Assembly (NCBI RefSeq): GCF_000499845.2
Contig: NC_023754.2
Location: 26,760,611 to 26,824,610, forward strand
Direction: 5' to 3'
From: Phaseolus vulgaris
Taxonomy: Eukaryota; Streptophyta; Magnoliopsida; Fabales; Fabaceae
DNA: 64,000 nucleotides
Position 1 is the first letter of the stretch. Each line of letters begins with the position of its first letter. Under the pieces are notes generated by a model that was not told the DNA's origin, ran no database searches, and saw only the letters and a program-made list of their open reading frames with translations. Shown here one piece after another: positions 50,085 to 63,523 of the stretch. The translations under genes and the position numbers were made by a program.

Positions 50085-50960
50085 ATGTGAATCCTAGCCT
50101 CGAGTTGTGTTTTTGTTCTTCTTTAATATAAGTTGTTTTTATGCTTTCTTAATTACCCTAACCTTTTGGATCTATTTGTCTGGGAGACACCGAGTTGGGT
50201 TAAGTTTATGTACTGAAGTCCAATTTACTTTCCTTAGTTTGAATTAGCCCATCAAAGGTTTTTTAGTTGATATTTACACTGATTTTGGGTCATTTGTTAC
50301 TACCATTTAGTTTAGAATGGGCTGCATAATGATGAGACGAACCTTGACCTAGCCCATCGGCCCATCGGCCCAACTGCTTATAATTGAACCTTGGCTGTTT
50401 ATGCACCTTCATAGCTTCTTGTAGCACCCCAGACATCTTAAATTATCAAAAATAATCTTTATTCTATTGATGTTTTTATTTTAGAATGGATAATCCAGAA
50501 AATTTCCAGATTATAGAATTTTGGAAAATATTTTTAAATTGAAATTACCTTCTGTATTCTATAATTTAGAATGAAATTCTTTAAAAAAAACAGAAATCTA
50601 GAAGATATTTTCAGAACTGGGAATACCTTATGAATTATGTAATCGGGAATGTATTTCTAAAATAATTTCGGAATGTATTTCTAAAAGAAAAAAATCCAGT
50701 TTGTGAATTCCAGAAGCCAGATCATACAATCTGGAAGGTGTAAATAGAAAAAAATAGATATATAGATTGTGAAATCTGAAATGTATTTTTTAACAATAAA
50801 ATGGTTTTTCACCTTACTTATGGGGTACAATAGAAGTTATGGAGGTGCTGGAAGAAACACCTTGAACCTTGTGGGTTTTGGAACATTTTTGTCTTCATTT
50901 AATATTTTTGGATATTTGCTTTGGGTTATGTAATAGGGTTTAGAAAATAATTATTTGGAC
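50085..50960. repeat. Probable retroelement-derived repeat
   Basis: A less AT-rich tract with CTTTTGGATCTATTTGTCTG, GGGAGACACCGAGTTGGG and a tandem CCCATCGGCCCATCGGCCCA. At 50418 TGTAGCACCCCAGACATC looks like an LTR start. From about 50480 to 50760 short TCCAGAAAATTTCCAGA-type motifs repeat in both orientations. No second terminus or coding frame was found, so class and limits are unclear. Confidence 0.3.
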
Positions 50961-51484
50961 TTTTATTTTTGGGGCATGATATACATCATAACCAAATACA
51001 TAAAAACAAAATATAGAAACGTTAATAAAAACAAATACTTATAAAAATAATTGTAACCTTAAAGCTTTCAATGTTCTCTCTAATAGTCTATTTATTATGT
51101 GGAGGCTTGTAATTAAATGATTTATGTACTACAAGTTAACATTGATTTTAAACCTAACACATGCAAAAAAAAAAAAAACCGAACAAGGTTGAGAAATAGA
51201 AAAACACTCATTCATGAGAGTCTATCAAATTATAAAACTCAATATATATGACATTTGTAAAACACGTGATCAAATGTCTAATTCAAAAAATATTTAATGA
51301 ATTTTTAACAATTTTAATACGAATTTAACACAATTTTAAAAAATAAATTTTATTAATTCATTTCGATTAATAAATTCATCAAAAAGATTTCGTGCATCTT
51401 CAATTTTGTGACAAACACTAAAAATACAAAAGAGCATTGTTCACATCAACAAAGTCCCTAATCCCAGACTTGACTGTAACCCCC

Positions 51485-51790
51485 ATGGATCCCTTGACCA
51501 ACCTAAACCTTCGAAACTGGACCATAAGCCTTGAGCATAGTGATGAAAGAGAATTGATCCAACCCAATTCAATGATTATTGAGATCACTGAAAAGGGGCA
51601 AAGCTTTGTGGGAGCAATTGCTGATAGAGTAGCCTCTGAGCATTATGGTGAACATGAAAAGATTTGGGGTTTGAATGTAACTGAAAAGGGTAGCTGCAAG
51701 GAGCTTGATCAGAGTGAAAGGGACGTTGTCAAAACCGGTGTTGACCATGTGGCCATGATTTTGACAGATTTTGAAAGTGGTTTTGAATGA
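51485..51790 (+). CDS. Possible small gene or coding remnant, 101 aa, unknown
   Basis: The ATG at 51485 has a good plant context (CCCCATGGAT). The frame runs 101 codons to a TGA. The product is hydrophilic and acidic with balanced amino-acid usage (SLEHSDEREL, IIEITEKGQSF, ASEHYGEHEKIWGL, ending DFESGFE), unlike the Ile/Phe/Lys-rich shadow ORFs nearby. It has no signal peptide, membrane segment or motif I can name. The frame also extends 16 codons upstream without a stop, so it might be an exon of a larger or dead gene. A second frame at 51826-52014 may be related but has no supported junction. Confidence 0.3.
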   Translation: MDPLTNLNLRNWTISLEHSDERELIQPNSMIIEITEKGQSFVGAIADRVASEHYGEHEKIWGLNVTEKGSCKELDQSERDVVKTGVDHVAMILTDFESGFE

Positions 51791-51799
51791 TTTTATTTA

Positions 51800-54700
51800 G
51801 TGCGGGAGTGAGGTTCTGATAGAACGTGGGTGCATCCAAAGATAAAGTTTTTGCAGTGTTCTTTAGCCATAATGACCTCATTAATAACCATTCACTAGAA
51901 GCAGAACAGGTGAGCCAGGCTCACGAATCTAGGGTGTTTCTTCCATATTTTCGAATGATTTTTTGTCTTCTAAATTTGCTATTCCGAAAACATTCTTTAC
52001 TTACAGAATCTTAGAAATACTTTTTGTTTACTGGAACTCTTAAGATTAATTTAATATATCCTAATGTAAATTCCATGCTATGGTATTTTAGTAAGTAGTT
52101 CATTGTTGCAAACATATTTTATTATGCTGAAAAATGAACATACTGTAAAGGTAAAATTTCACCTTGGATGAAGACAAACAAAGTTAAAGTAATATAAAAA
52201 GGAGATAAACACAAACTGCATGATGATTTCATATTTTAGATTGAATATGGAGTGAAATTCAAATATATTTGTAACCTATTGTGGGTAGGCTAAGTGGTGT
52301 AAATTTATGTAAACAGTTAAGTTTACTTTATGTTAATGAATTATAATCAAGGAGTGTCTGTAATTAATGAGTTCAGGATCTGTGGGTATCTATTGGAGAC
52401 ATTTGAAATATATATTAAAGGTGTTTGGGATGCTGAAAACCTGGTTATTTGTAAAAAAATGATAAGGAAGAGAAAAGGAAAAAGTTTGCACATTATCCAT
52501 ATTTTTCTAAGTCAATGTTGAAAGCTACTACACATTACAAGTTTTTAAATGAATATGACATTTATGAGCATTGCCTCCTGAAATTTGAGCACTGCCATGT
52601 TAAAGTTGTAACAAAAAGGTGATAGATTGATCTAGGGTTGTATAAAACTACAGTTGAAGAGATGAGAAAGAATAGAAAAACATATCCCGAAACATAGAAA
52701 ATAGACAAAAATGATTTGATTATTGTTGAGTATAATTGAGCTATGAGTGGATGGGTTAGCAATCTGGCAAAAGAAAGAGACTCTGAAATAGCATAGCCTT
52801 AAGAATACAAGGATCACATTTTTTTCAGGTCCATAATAGACGAGCACTTCACATGCTCAAGTTTTATTCCATGGGACCCCTGTTTGGGGACACGTCTAAT
52901 TATACTTTAATCATTTCACCCATCACATGTCTTTGGGATAAGTTTCAAATAAGAATGTTCAACTCCATAATACTAGAACACAAATATTCTTGCTGGATTC
53001 TTTGAAAATTCCCCTTTTTCTATGCCTCAAATGAAAAACAATAAATACTCAATGGCTTCATATGCACCATGTTAGCTGATGTCAAAGATCTACACCAATC
53101 TCCATCACTTTCTCATATGACTGAGGTTTGATTAATCTCTCTTTAAGACAAGGAAAATAGAAGGTCCAAAGAGAGAAGAAAACTAATCAAACAATAAATA
53201 AACCACTGATAAAGGCACCTTTGGGAAAGGGGCTGCAATGACCCTATGATGAGGCTTATTTAGCAGAGGGAATAAAGCTGGACCGCCCCACTGTCCTCCA
53301 GAAGATAATAGAAACAAACAAAGCCTTATCTTTGTGTATTATTATATAAGGTTTTCAACAGATTTCTTTTACTAAACTTTATATTAGAGCATACTCAAGA
53401 TCGCAAAAGTGGCAATGAGAAGGAATCATAATCTTACGACATGTTAATCTTAAAAAAATGTACCTCTTTTAAAAATGTACCCCAGAAAATATATTCTTAG
53501 GACATGTTATAATTTCTTTATGTAAACACTCAAGGGTCCTGGATTCCACGTCCGAAATGCAGAGCTTTTCTTAGCAACCAATAAGGGTAGCCTCTGCGGT
53601 TTCTCGTCAAGGACTAGTTCTTTATTCATCTTTTCAGTAAAGAAATAAAAAAGTTGGAAGTTTAAACTTTTGGTTATGTATACTAAGCTCACAAGGGGAT
53701 AAAGTTGGAAACTAACATAGTATTTAGCTTTTTATGCAGGTACATTAAAGAATATTACACTGTTTAATGGCTAAAAATAAAACTATGATAGAGTTGTTTC
53801 TCTTTAAGTCTCGATTAGAAAATTTGTTTCGTGAATAATTAAATCTTACATTATTTTAAAAAGGGTTTTAAAACCACAAAACTCTTTATAGAATAAAATG
53901 CATCCTATCAAATAATAATGATGTTATAGGACTTGATGAAGTTGGAATAGTTTTAAATTTTAAAGAAGATGAAACCTTATGATGTTGTGATGTTGAAGGA
54001 ATATAGTCGTATCTAGTAAGCAAACAGAAGTGAAATTATAGAAATATATTTCGTATTTGATAATCAAAGCAACTAAACTGAAGCTAGAATTTATTCTTCT
54101 GCAACATCTTGCATAGAAAGAATGAGATGGCTTTTGTCCATTGTCTACCTAAAATAAGTTCAGTTTCTCGTCACGGCCACATGCATGCTAGTTGCTAGAA
54201 TGTGACTAGTGACTAATGGTGGGGTAAGTGGACGTAAGCATAGCCACCTGGTTAAGCGTTGGGTAATATACCATTTTCTTCACCACTTCCATTCCTTTCC
54301 TCCTCTGTTCTATTGCTGGTTTTGCTGCCCAATTGTTTGGAAAGTCTGTTGCTCGGTCTCTATTTTCTGCAAAATAGTACCTTAACGTTCGAACTTGAGA
54401 TTCCATAATGCCTTTGTTTAGGGGTGGATCTCTTTGGTCACTTCAAGGGAGTAAAATCCCAACTCTTCTTAATGAGGATATTGACATGAAGAATTCACAC
54501 CATAGGGATATTCTTCATCCATAAAGCCTTGAAATCAGTACATATACAAATATCAAGTTCACCAAGCTTTTGCATTCCCATGGTGCTGCTACCTGTTTCA
54601 TGGTTGAACAAAAAATATCAATACAAATATTATGTTGAAATTGGTTAATACGTGCTAACAATATAATCATGCACTGCAATCAAAATTCAAGTATGGTAGT

Positions 54701-54905
54701 TATGGTATAAAGTTCATTGAACTTTTATTGTACAGGATGATGTCTGATAGATTGTTATTGTAAAAATCATTTTAGATTATTAGTGCATGTATTATTTACG
54801 CCAATAAAATACTTTAGAAAATATATGCTTTAGTTGTAAATTTTACATATATCCCTCTTTACATTGATATGCATGTTCTATGGCTGTCGTGAAAGTTATG
54901 CATTA
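51800..54905. other. Intergenic DNA, no confirmed gene
   Basis: Moderately AT-rich. The minus-strand frame at 54206-54406 reads as plausible protein (RRKGMEVVKKM, then YYPTLNQ), with a stop-interrupted continuation up to about 54570. It could be a gene remnant but I cannot assign it. Confidence 0.4.
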
Positions 54906-54909
54906 TAAG

Positions 54910-56194
54910 CTAAGTAACTAATAATATGATGAAAACAAAGTTCATAATCCATGGTTTTAGTTTTACCTTAACCCTAGCGGCAGAGGAAGCAAGAGAAATT
55001 GAAGAGGAGGAGGAAGTTGATGCTGATGAGGTTGCAAGAGCAGACAAGCCAACATTGTACGTCATGGATTCATCGGGTCGAAAGAGACCGTAGTTTCTTT
55101 CTGAGGTTGGTCCAGGCTTCAAGTCTTCATTGAACAACGCAAACAAGTACACTTCCAACCTCATTCTAGGATTCAAAGGTGTCCCTTCACCTGCCATTTG
55201 CCTTCTCAACAAATTCCTGTTGTAAGTTGCTGCATTCATTGGCGTGGCACCAACCTCATCAGCGTCTCCCTTTGATGGCCAACCTGTCTCAGAGACCCTA
55301 ACCTCTATCCCCTTGAAGCCCATTTTAGCGATGGCAAATGAAACAGCATCCGCCATAGCATAAAGCATGTTATCATAGCGGAGATTGGTGTAAGGGTCAA
55401 CCATTCCTGCATTTGGATTGAACAGCACGTAGTTCAAAGGAATCCCATTAGGACTATCCTTGTAAGCAAAGTAGGGGTAGGCATTGATCCAAAAGGGGGA
55501 CTTGGAGGTTGACAAGAAGTTCAAAAACTGGTACATGATCCCTGATATTTCACTTTTGAAACTACCAGCTGAAGGAGGGTATGACGCAGAAAGCACTGCC
55601 AACGAACTAGGTGTTGAAACTTTGATGTTTGAGTAGCCTAACTGAGCTAGAGCATTGTGAATGTTCACCACTGCTGGCACAAGGTGCTGAATAAGAGTGG
55701 TATCATCATCAGTGAAGACCTCATTCCCAACCTGAACCCCTGTGATCTTTGTCTCGGGTAGGTACGGTATGATGTGGCTGTTCACCCATTGAGCTGCTTG
55801 TTGAGGATCATCCAACTGGCTTAGTATTTCATTTTCCACAGTCACAATTATTTCAATGTTTGAGTTTGCAAAAGAACTCAAAATCTGAGGATTAGTATCA
55901 TAGATTCTTGTTTTTGTGAGGTTAAGGGTGCTCAACAATTCAAGGACTTTGTCTGGTGGTGGCAAATTGTTAGCCACTTGACCATAGTTGATTCCAAAAG
56001 ACTCAACACCTTGAAAAAGTCCAATACCTGTGATGGTACAAGTTATTAGCTAAGTATGATAATCAGAAATACATGAAGGGTAGGAGGCAAAAACAAAAAG
56101 TTGTATAGAAAAACAGAAGAAACAGGGTACCTGGTGAGAGAAAAACTGCAAGAAAAGCATAGCTGATAGCTAAATTTGGGATAAACGTTGCCAT
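54910..56194 (-). CDS. GPI-anchored glucan endo-1,3-beta-glucosidase (GH17)
   Basis: Two exons, 56194-56131 and 56027-54910, join by GT-AG within the signal-peptide region to a 393-aa protein. It hydrolyses beta-1,3-glucan (callose) at the cell surface or plasmodesmata. Residues 1-30 form a signal peptide, followed by the family start FGINYGQVANNLP. The acid/base Glu124 lies in VGNEVF and the nucleophile Glu268 in SETGWPSKG. The conserved FALFNEDLKPGPTSERNYGLF closes the TIM barrel. After it comes a Ser-rich linker (about 350-370), a basic patch and a hydrophobic tail (about 380-393), the layout of a GPI attachment signal. There is no CBM43/X8 domain. The intron at this place is typical of plant GH17 genes. 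The frame is intact; it probably belongs to the GPI-anchored clade (At BG11/BG14-like). Confidence 0.93.
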
Positions 56195-56398
56195 TATGAG
56201 TAAGGAAAAGAGTGTAGGATGGTGGAAGAGATATAGAGGTATTATTATACTGGGGAGGAATTCCTTTCTTTTCTTGTTTGAATATTTTGGAGGAAGAGAG
56301 AGACAAGGTAAATGAGAGGATTTGTGTTTGGTTCAGTTAGCTTGCCTTAGTAGTATTGCTATTACCCCTGGGAGCTTTTTTTGATTTGGCTTGGTTTC

Positions 56399-56412
56399 CT
56401 TATTTATATATT
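56399..56412 (-). promoter_or_regulatory. Putative TATA box of the GH17 gene
   Basis: On the minus strand this reads ATATATAAATAAG, about 205 bp before the start codon. It fits a transcription start near 56370. Confidence 0.5.
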
Positions 56413-56419
56413 CTTAACG

Positions 56420-59400
56420 CTGCATTCTTTTGGACTGGGTTGTCTCTTTCCAACCCACGCCAACTTCCATTTTCCCTTTGACCTCAATAACTTTCTTCAG
56501 ACAAAAGCAAAGGCAAATCCCACTGCTTGGTTAAATATTAGAGCCTTTCTGGCAAGTCATTGCAGAATCCCAAAAATTCAGGTAATGTGAAATTTAGAGG
56601 ACCTTAATCATCACAGATTCCGTTTTAAACAAATGTGTGTATCTGTTCGGTGTGGGACTGAGGAGGCGTGTAGATTAGATATAATAGGTCTGCTGGAACT
56701 CATCCCTTTTGACTTGGACATGACTTCCATAATCAACATTTTTACCATTTTTATGCATTTTACTCCTTTTCTCCTCACTATACAATCACCTATCCCTGTA
56801 AATCTATCATTTTCAGAACAAAAGCATACATGGTGTACCTCTGACTTCACAATTCCATTTGCTCTTTAACTTTAATCATGCTTCTCATATCTTATGTATT
56901 ATTAATAAATATTAATCCACATCATTCAAATGCTCGATACAAATTTAATGCTGATGAAAGTTTATTGTTTTAATCATTTTTTTATGGACCAAAACAAGAA
57001 AAAATATAAATTATTAGCAATCCCTTTTTGGTGGACTAAATGAGAATTGGGGTAAAACAGATTTTATGCATTCAATTTATTATAAATAAATTTTTTTATG
57101 AGTTTTATGAATATTTATAATATTATTATTCATAGTTTTATTATTTATAATATTATCCATTATGAAATTGAAGTATTTTTCTATTTTTTTACTGCATAAT
57201 ATTGATACATTATTTCATATAAACTAATGTTTTATTTTCTATTTATTATTTATGAAATATTTAAGATATTGTTGATTACAAGGTGTAACATTCTTTTTTT
57301 TTTCTTTTTTTTTTCAGCAATGTTATATAGAGTGTAATAGCTTGATAAATAGATAAATAATTACTTTTCAAAATTAGAGTTTTCTATGATTATAAAGAAA
57401 AATTTTAAAATATATAAATGGAGAAAAATGATGGATTTTTTTTTAATTTGTGTTAGAATGGTTTTCTTGTTCTTGGAATGTGTTGATGTGATTCTTCATA
57501 AACCTCGATTCTTGGTTGAAATATAGAAAATACTTACAAACTAATATTCAACACTTAAGTGTAATAAATACCTACCTTAATATGATACTAATAAACTTAT
57601 TTATCCGAATGAATTTAAGTGATATGTAAGTGATTTGTATTAACAAAACTTTCTTTTTTTGTATTATTTTTAATTTTTCTTTAATTTATTATTAAGATGT
57701 TTAATTGTATACGACATAGAAAGTCTCAACCTCTATAACAAATACTTAATCTCTATAACAAATACTTAGTTTATATGGTCAGGATCACATTAACTTTTTA
57801 TAAATAAATCATAGTAAATAGAACTAAATAAACATTAATTAAAGAAATATATTTATTTTGAAAATTTATTTTAGCACGGATAAACTTTGAATAATTAAAG
57901 TAAAAACAATAGTTTAATAGAATTAGGTGGTGAAAGGAAAAGAGAGAGGTCGGTTATTCGATTTTATCCATTTTTAATTTTAATTATTTTTATTAAATAA
58001 AAAATGTCAAGTCCAAGATATATAGAGTAAAGTTTAATTATTTTTTTTATCAATGCAAATAGATATCAGTTTTCATTTAAATTTAAAAAGTATTATCTGT
58101 CTCATCAAAGTCTTTTATCTAGCACATAAAGCTACTATCAACAGTTACATTATCTGTTTGGATTTTCTTTTACGCAAGCAGCATTGTATGTGTTTATTTA
58201 GCGTAATGTTGCATTTTATAAGTATTTAAACTTATCATAGTATGCATATCATAAGCATTCAAAACACATTTATATTGCATTGTGCTTGTTTTTATTTTTT
58301 CTGCAAAGAATATTCCAATTATATACATTCTCTATCCAACTGATGAAATATGAAGAAAAGAAGAAAAGACAACTACTACTCTTCAACGCATCTATGACCA
58401 AACCACACTTGGCACAAATAATAGTAAAGTGATAGTTGCAAAGAAAAAGAAGAAAAATATGCAACTCAACAAAACTACTTAATCAAATATATTTAATGCA
58501 CCATTAAAAGCACGCATTTAATATTAATAATAAATAGTTTAATATTCGTCATAACAAATATGAAAAATAAAATAAATAAGAGGTATGCTGAGTTTGAAGT
58601 CATGATCAATTGGGTTGAACTGACTAAACCCCATGTGTCTAGTGAGTGAGCTTAATTATTATTAGTTATTATGTTCCCTTTCTAATATCTATTTAAAGAG
58701 ATCATTGTACTGATAATTTGGGATGCAACAGAAAATAAATAAAACCTAATAGTTGTCCGTGTAGGTGTAAGTTGTAGTTGACGACCGAACCACATTAAAT
58801 CTTGTGTCGTTTATTTTCTGACGTTGTTTCGTGATTATGTGTCATTTTCGCGTAAGTTTTTTTCATTAAGGTAATGAAGATCACAATTATTGAAAATTCT
58901 CTCAACATAAAAGGAAAAGAAAAAGAGATAAAAAAAATTATAAAACAAAACCCATTACAAATTTTTTTTTGCAATATTCTATCCCTTTCTATATTCCTCA
59001 TAACATTAGACGTATTGAGCAAATCCATTTGTCCTTTGCAACGCAAACTTCTTAAGTCCATGTTAAGTATAATCTTGTTTTTCCTTTGTAAACACATACT
59101 AGTTAAGTAATTGCTTTAAAAAAAATAGTTATGTAAAAACTTGGTTAACTTGAAAAATTAATGAATAATATTCGCTTCATTAGTTAAAATTGAACTTTAA
59201 TAATATTCGTGTCAATGAAACTTAACTAATTTTAGTCTAAAAATTGAAGGTAGGGGTAGTCTCACGTTTAGAAGTTTAAATAATCTTCTTCCGCAGCAAT
59301 TTGAGTTTTCAAAATACAAATAAGTTTTTGCAAGAAAAAAAATACAATTCAATTTTGTGTGTGTTTTATGTGATTTACTACTAGAGAAAAAGTTATTTAT

Positions 59401-59828
59401 TTTTAATTACAAATGGGTTTAAGTTATGAAAAAATATCATAAAATCTAAACTTGTATAATTTTAGTTATTGAAAGTACATACATGGAAAGTAATATAATT
59501 ATTTACCTATTATTAATTTTATAGATAATTCTATCTTAATGTTGTATTTTAAGTATTTTTTCCAACAACAATTTTTAGATTGAAAGTATCTTTTACCATA
59601 ACTAATTTTTAGTTATTTTTATTAATTGAATTTTTTGTAATTTGGAGGAAATTAAGCATTTACAATTACAAAATTTATTAATTGTTTTTCTATTCTATTG
59701 GTGTTTGAAACCTTCGGCGTGCATGATGATGGTTTCTTGAAGTTTTTACATGTTAGTTTGGTTAGTGCTTTCATCAGTTAAGTAGCGCGGTTCTAGGTAG
59801 AAATTGGTTACGGTGAGATATTGTGAAA
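56420..59828. other. AT-rich intergenic DNA upstream of the GH17 gene
   Basis: No gene seen. A short tandem duplication (CTCTATAACAAATACTTA, twice) lies at about 57733-57770. Opposing ORFs at 56611-56869 and 58795-59110 are shadows of each other with no motif. Confidence 0.45.
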
Positions 59829-59893
59829 GGTTGAATCATCCCTAAAGTGATTCTCATTTAATTATTGTTTATTACTGATAAAAAAACAATTAC
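59690..59893 (+). mobile_element. Probable 3' end of a LINE (second family), plus orientation
   Basis: A less AT-rich tract ends with GGTTGAATCATCCCTAAAG, ATTATTGTTTATTACTGATA and an A run. That is the same 3' signature as the minus-strand element at 42433-42790. No coding frame survives. Confidence 0.45.
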
Positions 59894-61193
59894 AAAATTT
59901 AAAATTTATTTTAAAAAATGTAAAAAATTCAAATTTGTGTATTTTTTTATAATAATATGAACTTCTCATATGTAACGAGATGTTATACATAAACAATACA
60001 TATACCACCGAAGTCTTCATAATTGACTCCGAAGATTCATGTCAGACAAACAACCTCGGATCTCTAATATATACACAGGATCGATACCAAATATATTTTA
60101 TTGAGAAAGGGATTAGATCCTTAATTTGTAAGTGATCACATGCAGAAAACTTGGACTATATATGTCGACAAGAATGATAATTATTTAACATTAGCAATGC
60201 TTTCAGTGAATTGGTATTATTTATGAAATGATATATACATTCCAAAAAACTTTGAGCTGAAAAGGAGGGGGACAGAATGAGAAGTATACCTGTATATATG
60301 AGGTGGAAGGTAAATTATTTTTTTTCTGGTTGAAGTGTCATAATATGTTAGATCTAAATCAGCAGAAAGTAGTGGGAAATGTGCGTGTCATTGCTTAGAA
60401 AAACATTGTCTGGTCGGTAGGTTGTTTGGGACTTTTCTGGGTTCATCCATAGATTTCTGTAACATGCATTTATAATGCTTTAGGGGTCATGGTCAGAGAG
60501 CCCTCCTTCTGTTTTTCATTGAATGAGTTCGATTTCGACAAAATATAGGTGGTCAAATTAATGGAATCTAAACAAGTGTTCATGTTCTCTTCCACACAAA
60601 AAATCTTGTTCGGATCAGACAACCACTCTAGCATAAAGTGTTTTGCCCCATCTATTGTGGATGTGCTTCGTTCGTTTCCTGTTCCATGCAAACGAAAGGA
60701 CACAGTAAACCAATACAGACTCACAGTGTATAGATTACAATACTTTTCCCTTTACTGCATAAGATGTTACATACTCATGTATATATGCATGAGTTTCGCT
60801 ATCAGATACTATTAATAACAGAAAAAATGAACTCTTAGACAGGTCATACAATTTTGTTATTTTTCTATACTTTCAAATAATGAAATATTAAATAGTGTGT
60901 TTTTAGTATTTTTCAAATATATGGTTGTAAAAACCTAAGCAAGTTAAACTTGAATATATGATAAAATAATTGCACATGTATGCAGTTATGTGTAGTTTTG
61001 TAATTTGGATGAAGTCTCCTAATCCTAGTTACAGCTTTTGTCTATATAAAAAATTGCTTAGATTTTTTTGTATAAAAGATTGGTATGACATGACATTATA
61101 AACTTAAACCATTCTCATTAGCCTAGGTACGTAAAGCAAAGTATATTCTAATCATTGGACTTATTAACTTCTTTCCTTTTTATATATCTATAA

Positions 61194-61214
61194 AGAGAGA
61201 GAGAGAGAGAGAGA
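61194..61214. repeat. (GA)n microsatellite
   Basis: About 10 GA units. Confidence 0.9.
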
Positions 61215-61805
61215 AGCAATACTCCATTCAATTAAATTTCTGTGCTCAACAAAAAGAAAGGGAAGGAAAAAAATCACCAAATTTTGTGATGTAATTAGCA
61301 AGAATTCATTTGAAATTATTTGGAGGTTATTTGCTTATTTTCGAACATTTTTGCATATTCCTGTTTTGGATGAATTTTGAAAAGCTTTCCAAGGTGTTAA
61401 TTAGGTTGAGTTAAACACGTTTCGAAATTCTATGTTACAAACCTAAAATTAAATTGTTCCCTGATACGTGTAAGATATACTAAGGATAAGTGTAGTTTAT
61501 GAGGAAAGTAATGAAGAGATTTAAGTATATTGTGAATTATGGTATCCCCATAAATAAGTTTTGGTTATTTGGCAAACGGATTTGATCAAGTGTCAAGATC
61601 AATTAAAGCTCAGAGACAAAACATAACAACAACGTCAGGAAATGCAAAGAGAATTTACGAATGATTAGATATAAAGCTTCTGAAATCCACGTGCAATGGC
61701 CATCGATTATGATTTCTCCCAAACTAGACTAATGAGGGAAAATTCTTTAAGAGTAAGTTACCTCCATATCCTAAAAAAACACGTCATTATAATTTACTTA
61801 CTTAA

Positions 61806-61826
61806 TTATATATATATATATATATG
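61806..61826. repeat. (TA)n microsatellite
   Basis: About 10 TA units. Confidence 0.9.
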
Positions 61827-63523
61827 GTTTCTTTTTTCATCTTAAATTTCTAACAATTTCTCTTTTAGGTTTGGTGTAAGTCTCTTCTATATTTGTTGAG
61901 AAGAAAAAAGAGAAAAGAAAAAATGCATTAATTTAAAATAGTGAAGCGTGAAAATGTGGAACAATTCAACAAATAATCCATGATATATACAATATATATA
62001 TCCACCACCAGACATGCTCCTAAACTTAAAACATCTCGTCTCAATTCTCTTAAAATGCATACTTTTCACTGTTTATCTCTATCCTATATCCAAATTATTA
62101 GATAATATATATTTCAAGCAGTTAGAGACGATTTTAGGTGAAAACTATAAGAATTAAATTATTAAAATCACGATAAAATCCACTGAAAATCTCAAAATGA
62201 ACGCAGAATTCATCCTTTCTAAACTCCAACCAAAACTATAACAAAATAAGTGTAAAAAATGCAAGTGAGAGTTTAATTACATCTTTCTATTAAAACAACT
62301 CTCCTTATATCTTATAATTAAAGTGCTAAATTAAAAAACAATGTAATATTAGAAAATTAAAATATTCTCTGTATCAAGGAATATTATTCTGATAATTAAT
62401 TTTTTCTATTAATTTTTTCTGTTAATTTTTTTTCATTTTAACTCTTTGATGTCAATAATTTGTATTCAATGATGACGTGATTAATAGAAGTTAAAACGAT
62501 AAAGTAACAAGAACTAAACTAAAAGTCTTCCAATATATGAAGAATATTATAGCTTTAGGGGATGTTGGAGATTAAAATATTATTATTATTATTAGATGGT
62601 AAATTTAATTTCATATGAATATTTAGTTTATGTAATGGATTGTTCTCAATATCTAAGGAATAATCTATAGTCAATAATGTTTAGAGAGAATATGTTATTT
62701 AGTATCACATTGTTTTATCATACAATGCACATCTTAAATAAGAGGAAGGAATGAAAATGAGTTTAATGAACTTGCATTATAATTGTTATAATTTTTAAGT
62801 TTAATTAAATTTTAATTTTTTCGTAAATTTAGATTTTTGTAATTTAATGTTTATAATTTTTGTTCTGTTTAACTTAAATCTTAAATCTTAAATCAAATGC
62901 TTACCATATATCAAATAACCACATATACTAAATTCAAAATATAAAAAAAAATAGATATTCAATAGAACAAATTTTTTTAATACAAACTAAATTACAAATA
63001 TTTCTAAAATTTATGAGATATTTAAAATTTTAATGTAAAGATATCTAAAGGACAATGATATAAAATACGAGTTAAAATTATTTCAATTACATCCTAAAAT
63101 AATTTTGCGTTGTGTCTAATCCAAGGTAAGTGGCAAAACTTTTTTTCTTTTTAGTGGTATCAAGTGGATACCATTTGTAGTTTAATCAGCCTAACCATAT
63201 CCTTATCATCATCACATACAATTGGGCAATCTTCAAGTTTTGCATTTTCCTTCGTTAATTGGTTCAACTGTCAAATACCATTAATAACAGATAACTTTAG
63301 AACGTAAACCCTCGTAAATATCTTATCGATTAGCTTGCATGAATAGTTTGTTATTCTGTTTATATATGCTCGTTTGATTAATACATGGCTTGTAATAAAA
63401 CTTGCATGCATGTATATGCTTGTTAGGTACTATACAATTCTCTCTCATTCTTACATATTTCTATCAACACATTCATAAAAAATTTAAATATTTCAAAACA
63501 ACTAAAGCTAAAGATATTTTATG

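Larger units (their letters stand above)
59900..63515. other. AT-rich intergenic DNA to near the window end
   Basis: No supported gene. Around 60470-60815 both strands have open frames in a less AT-rich patch (minus strand: GAKHFMLEWLSDPNKIF), possibly a remnant exon, but no family is recognisable. Two microsatellites are listed. Confidence 0.4.

Noticed and set aside
54206..54406. Minus-strand frame with protein-like text (RRKGMEVVKKM, YYPTLNQ)
   Set aside because: Possibly a gene remnant, but upstream continuation is interrupted by stops and I cannot assign a family, so it is mentioned only in the intergenic entry.
60470..60815. Overlapping open frames on both strands, considered as an exon
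   Set aside because: Neither frame has a motif, splice sites or neighbours that support a gene.
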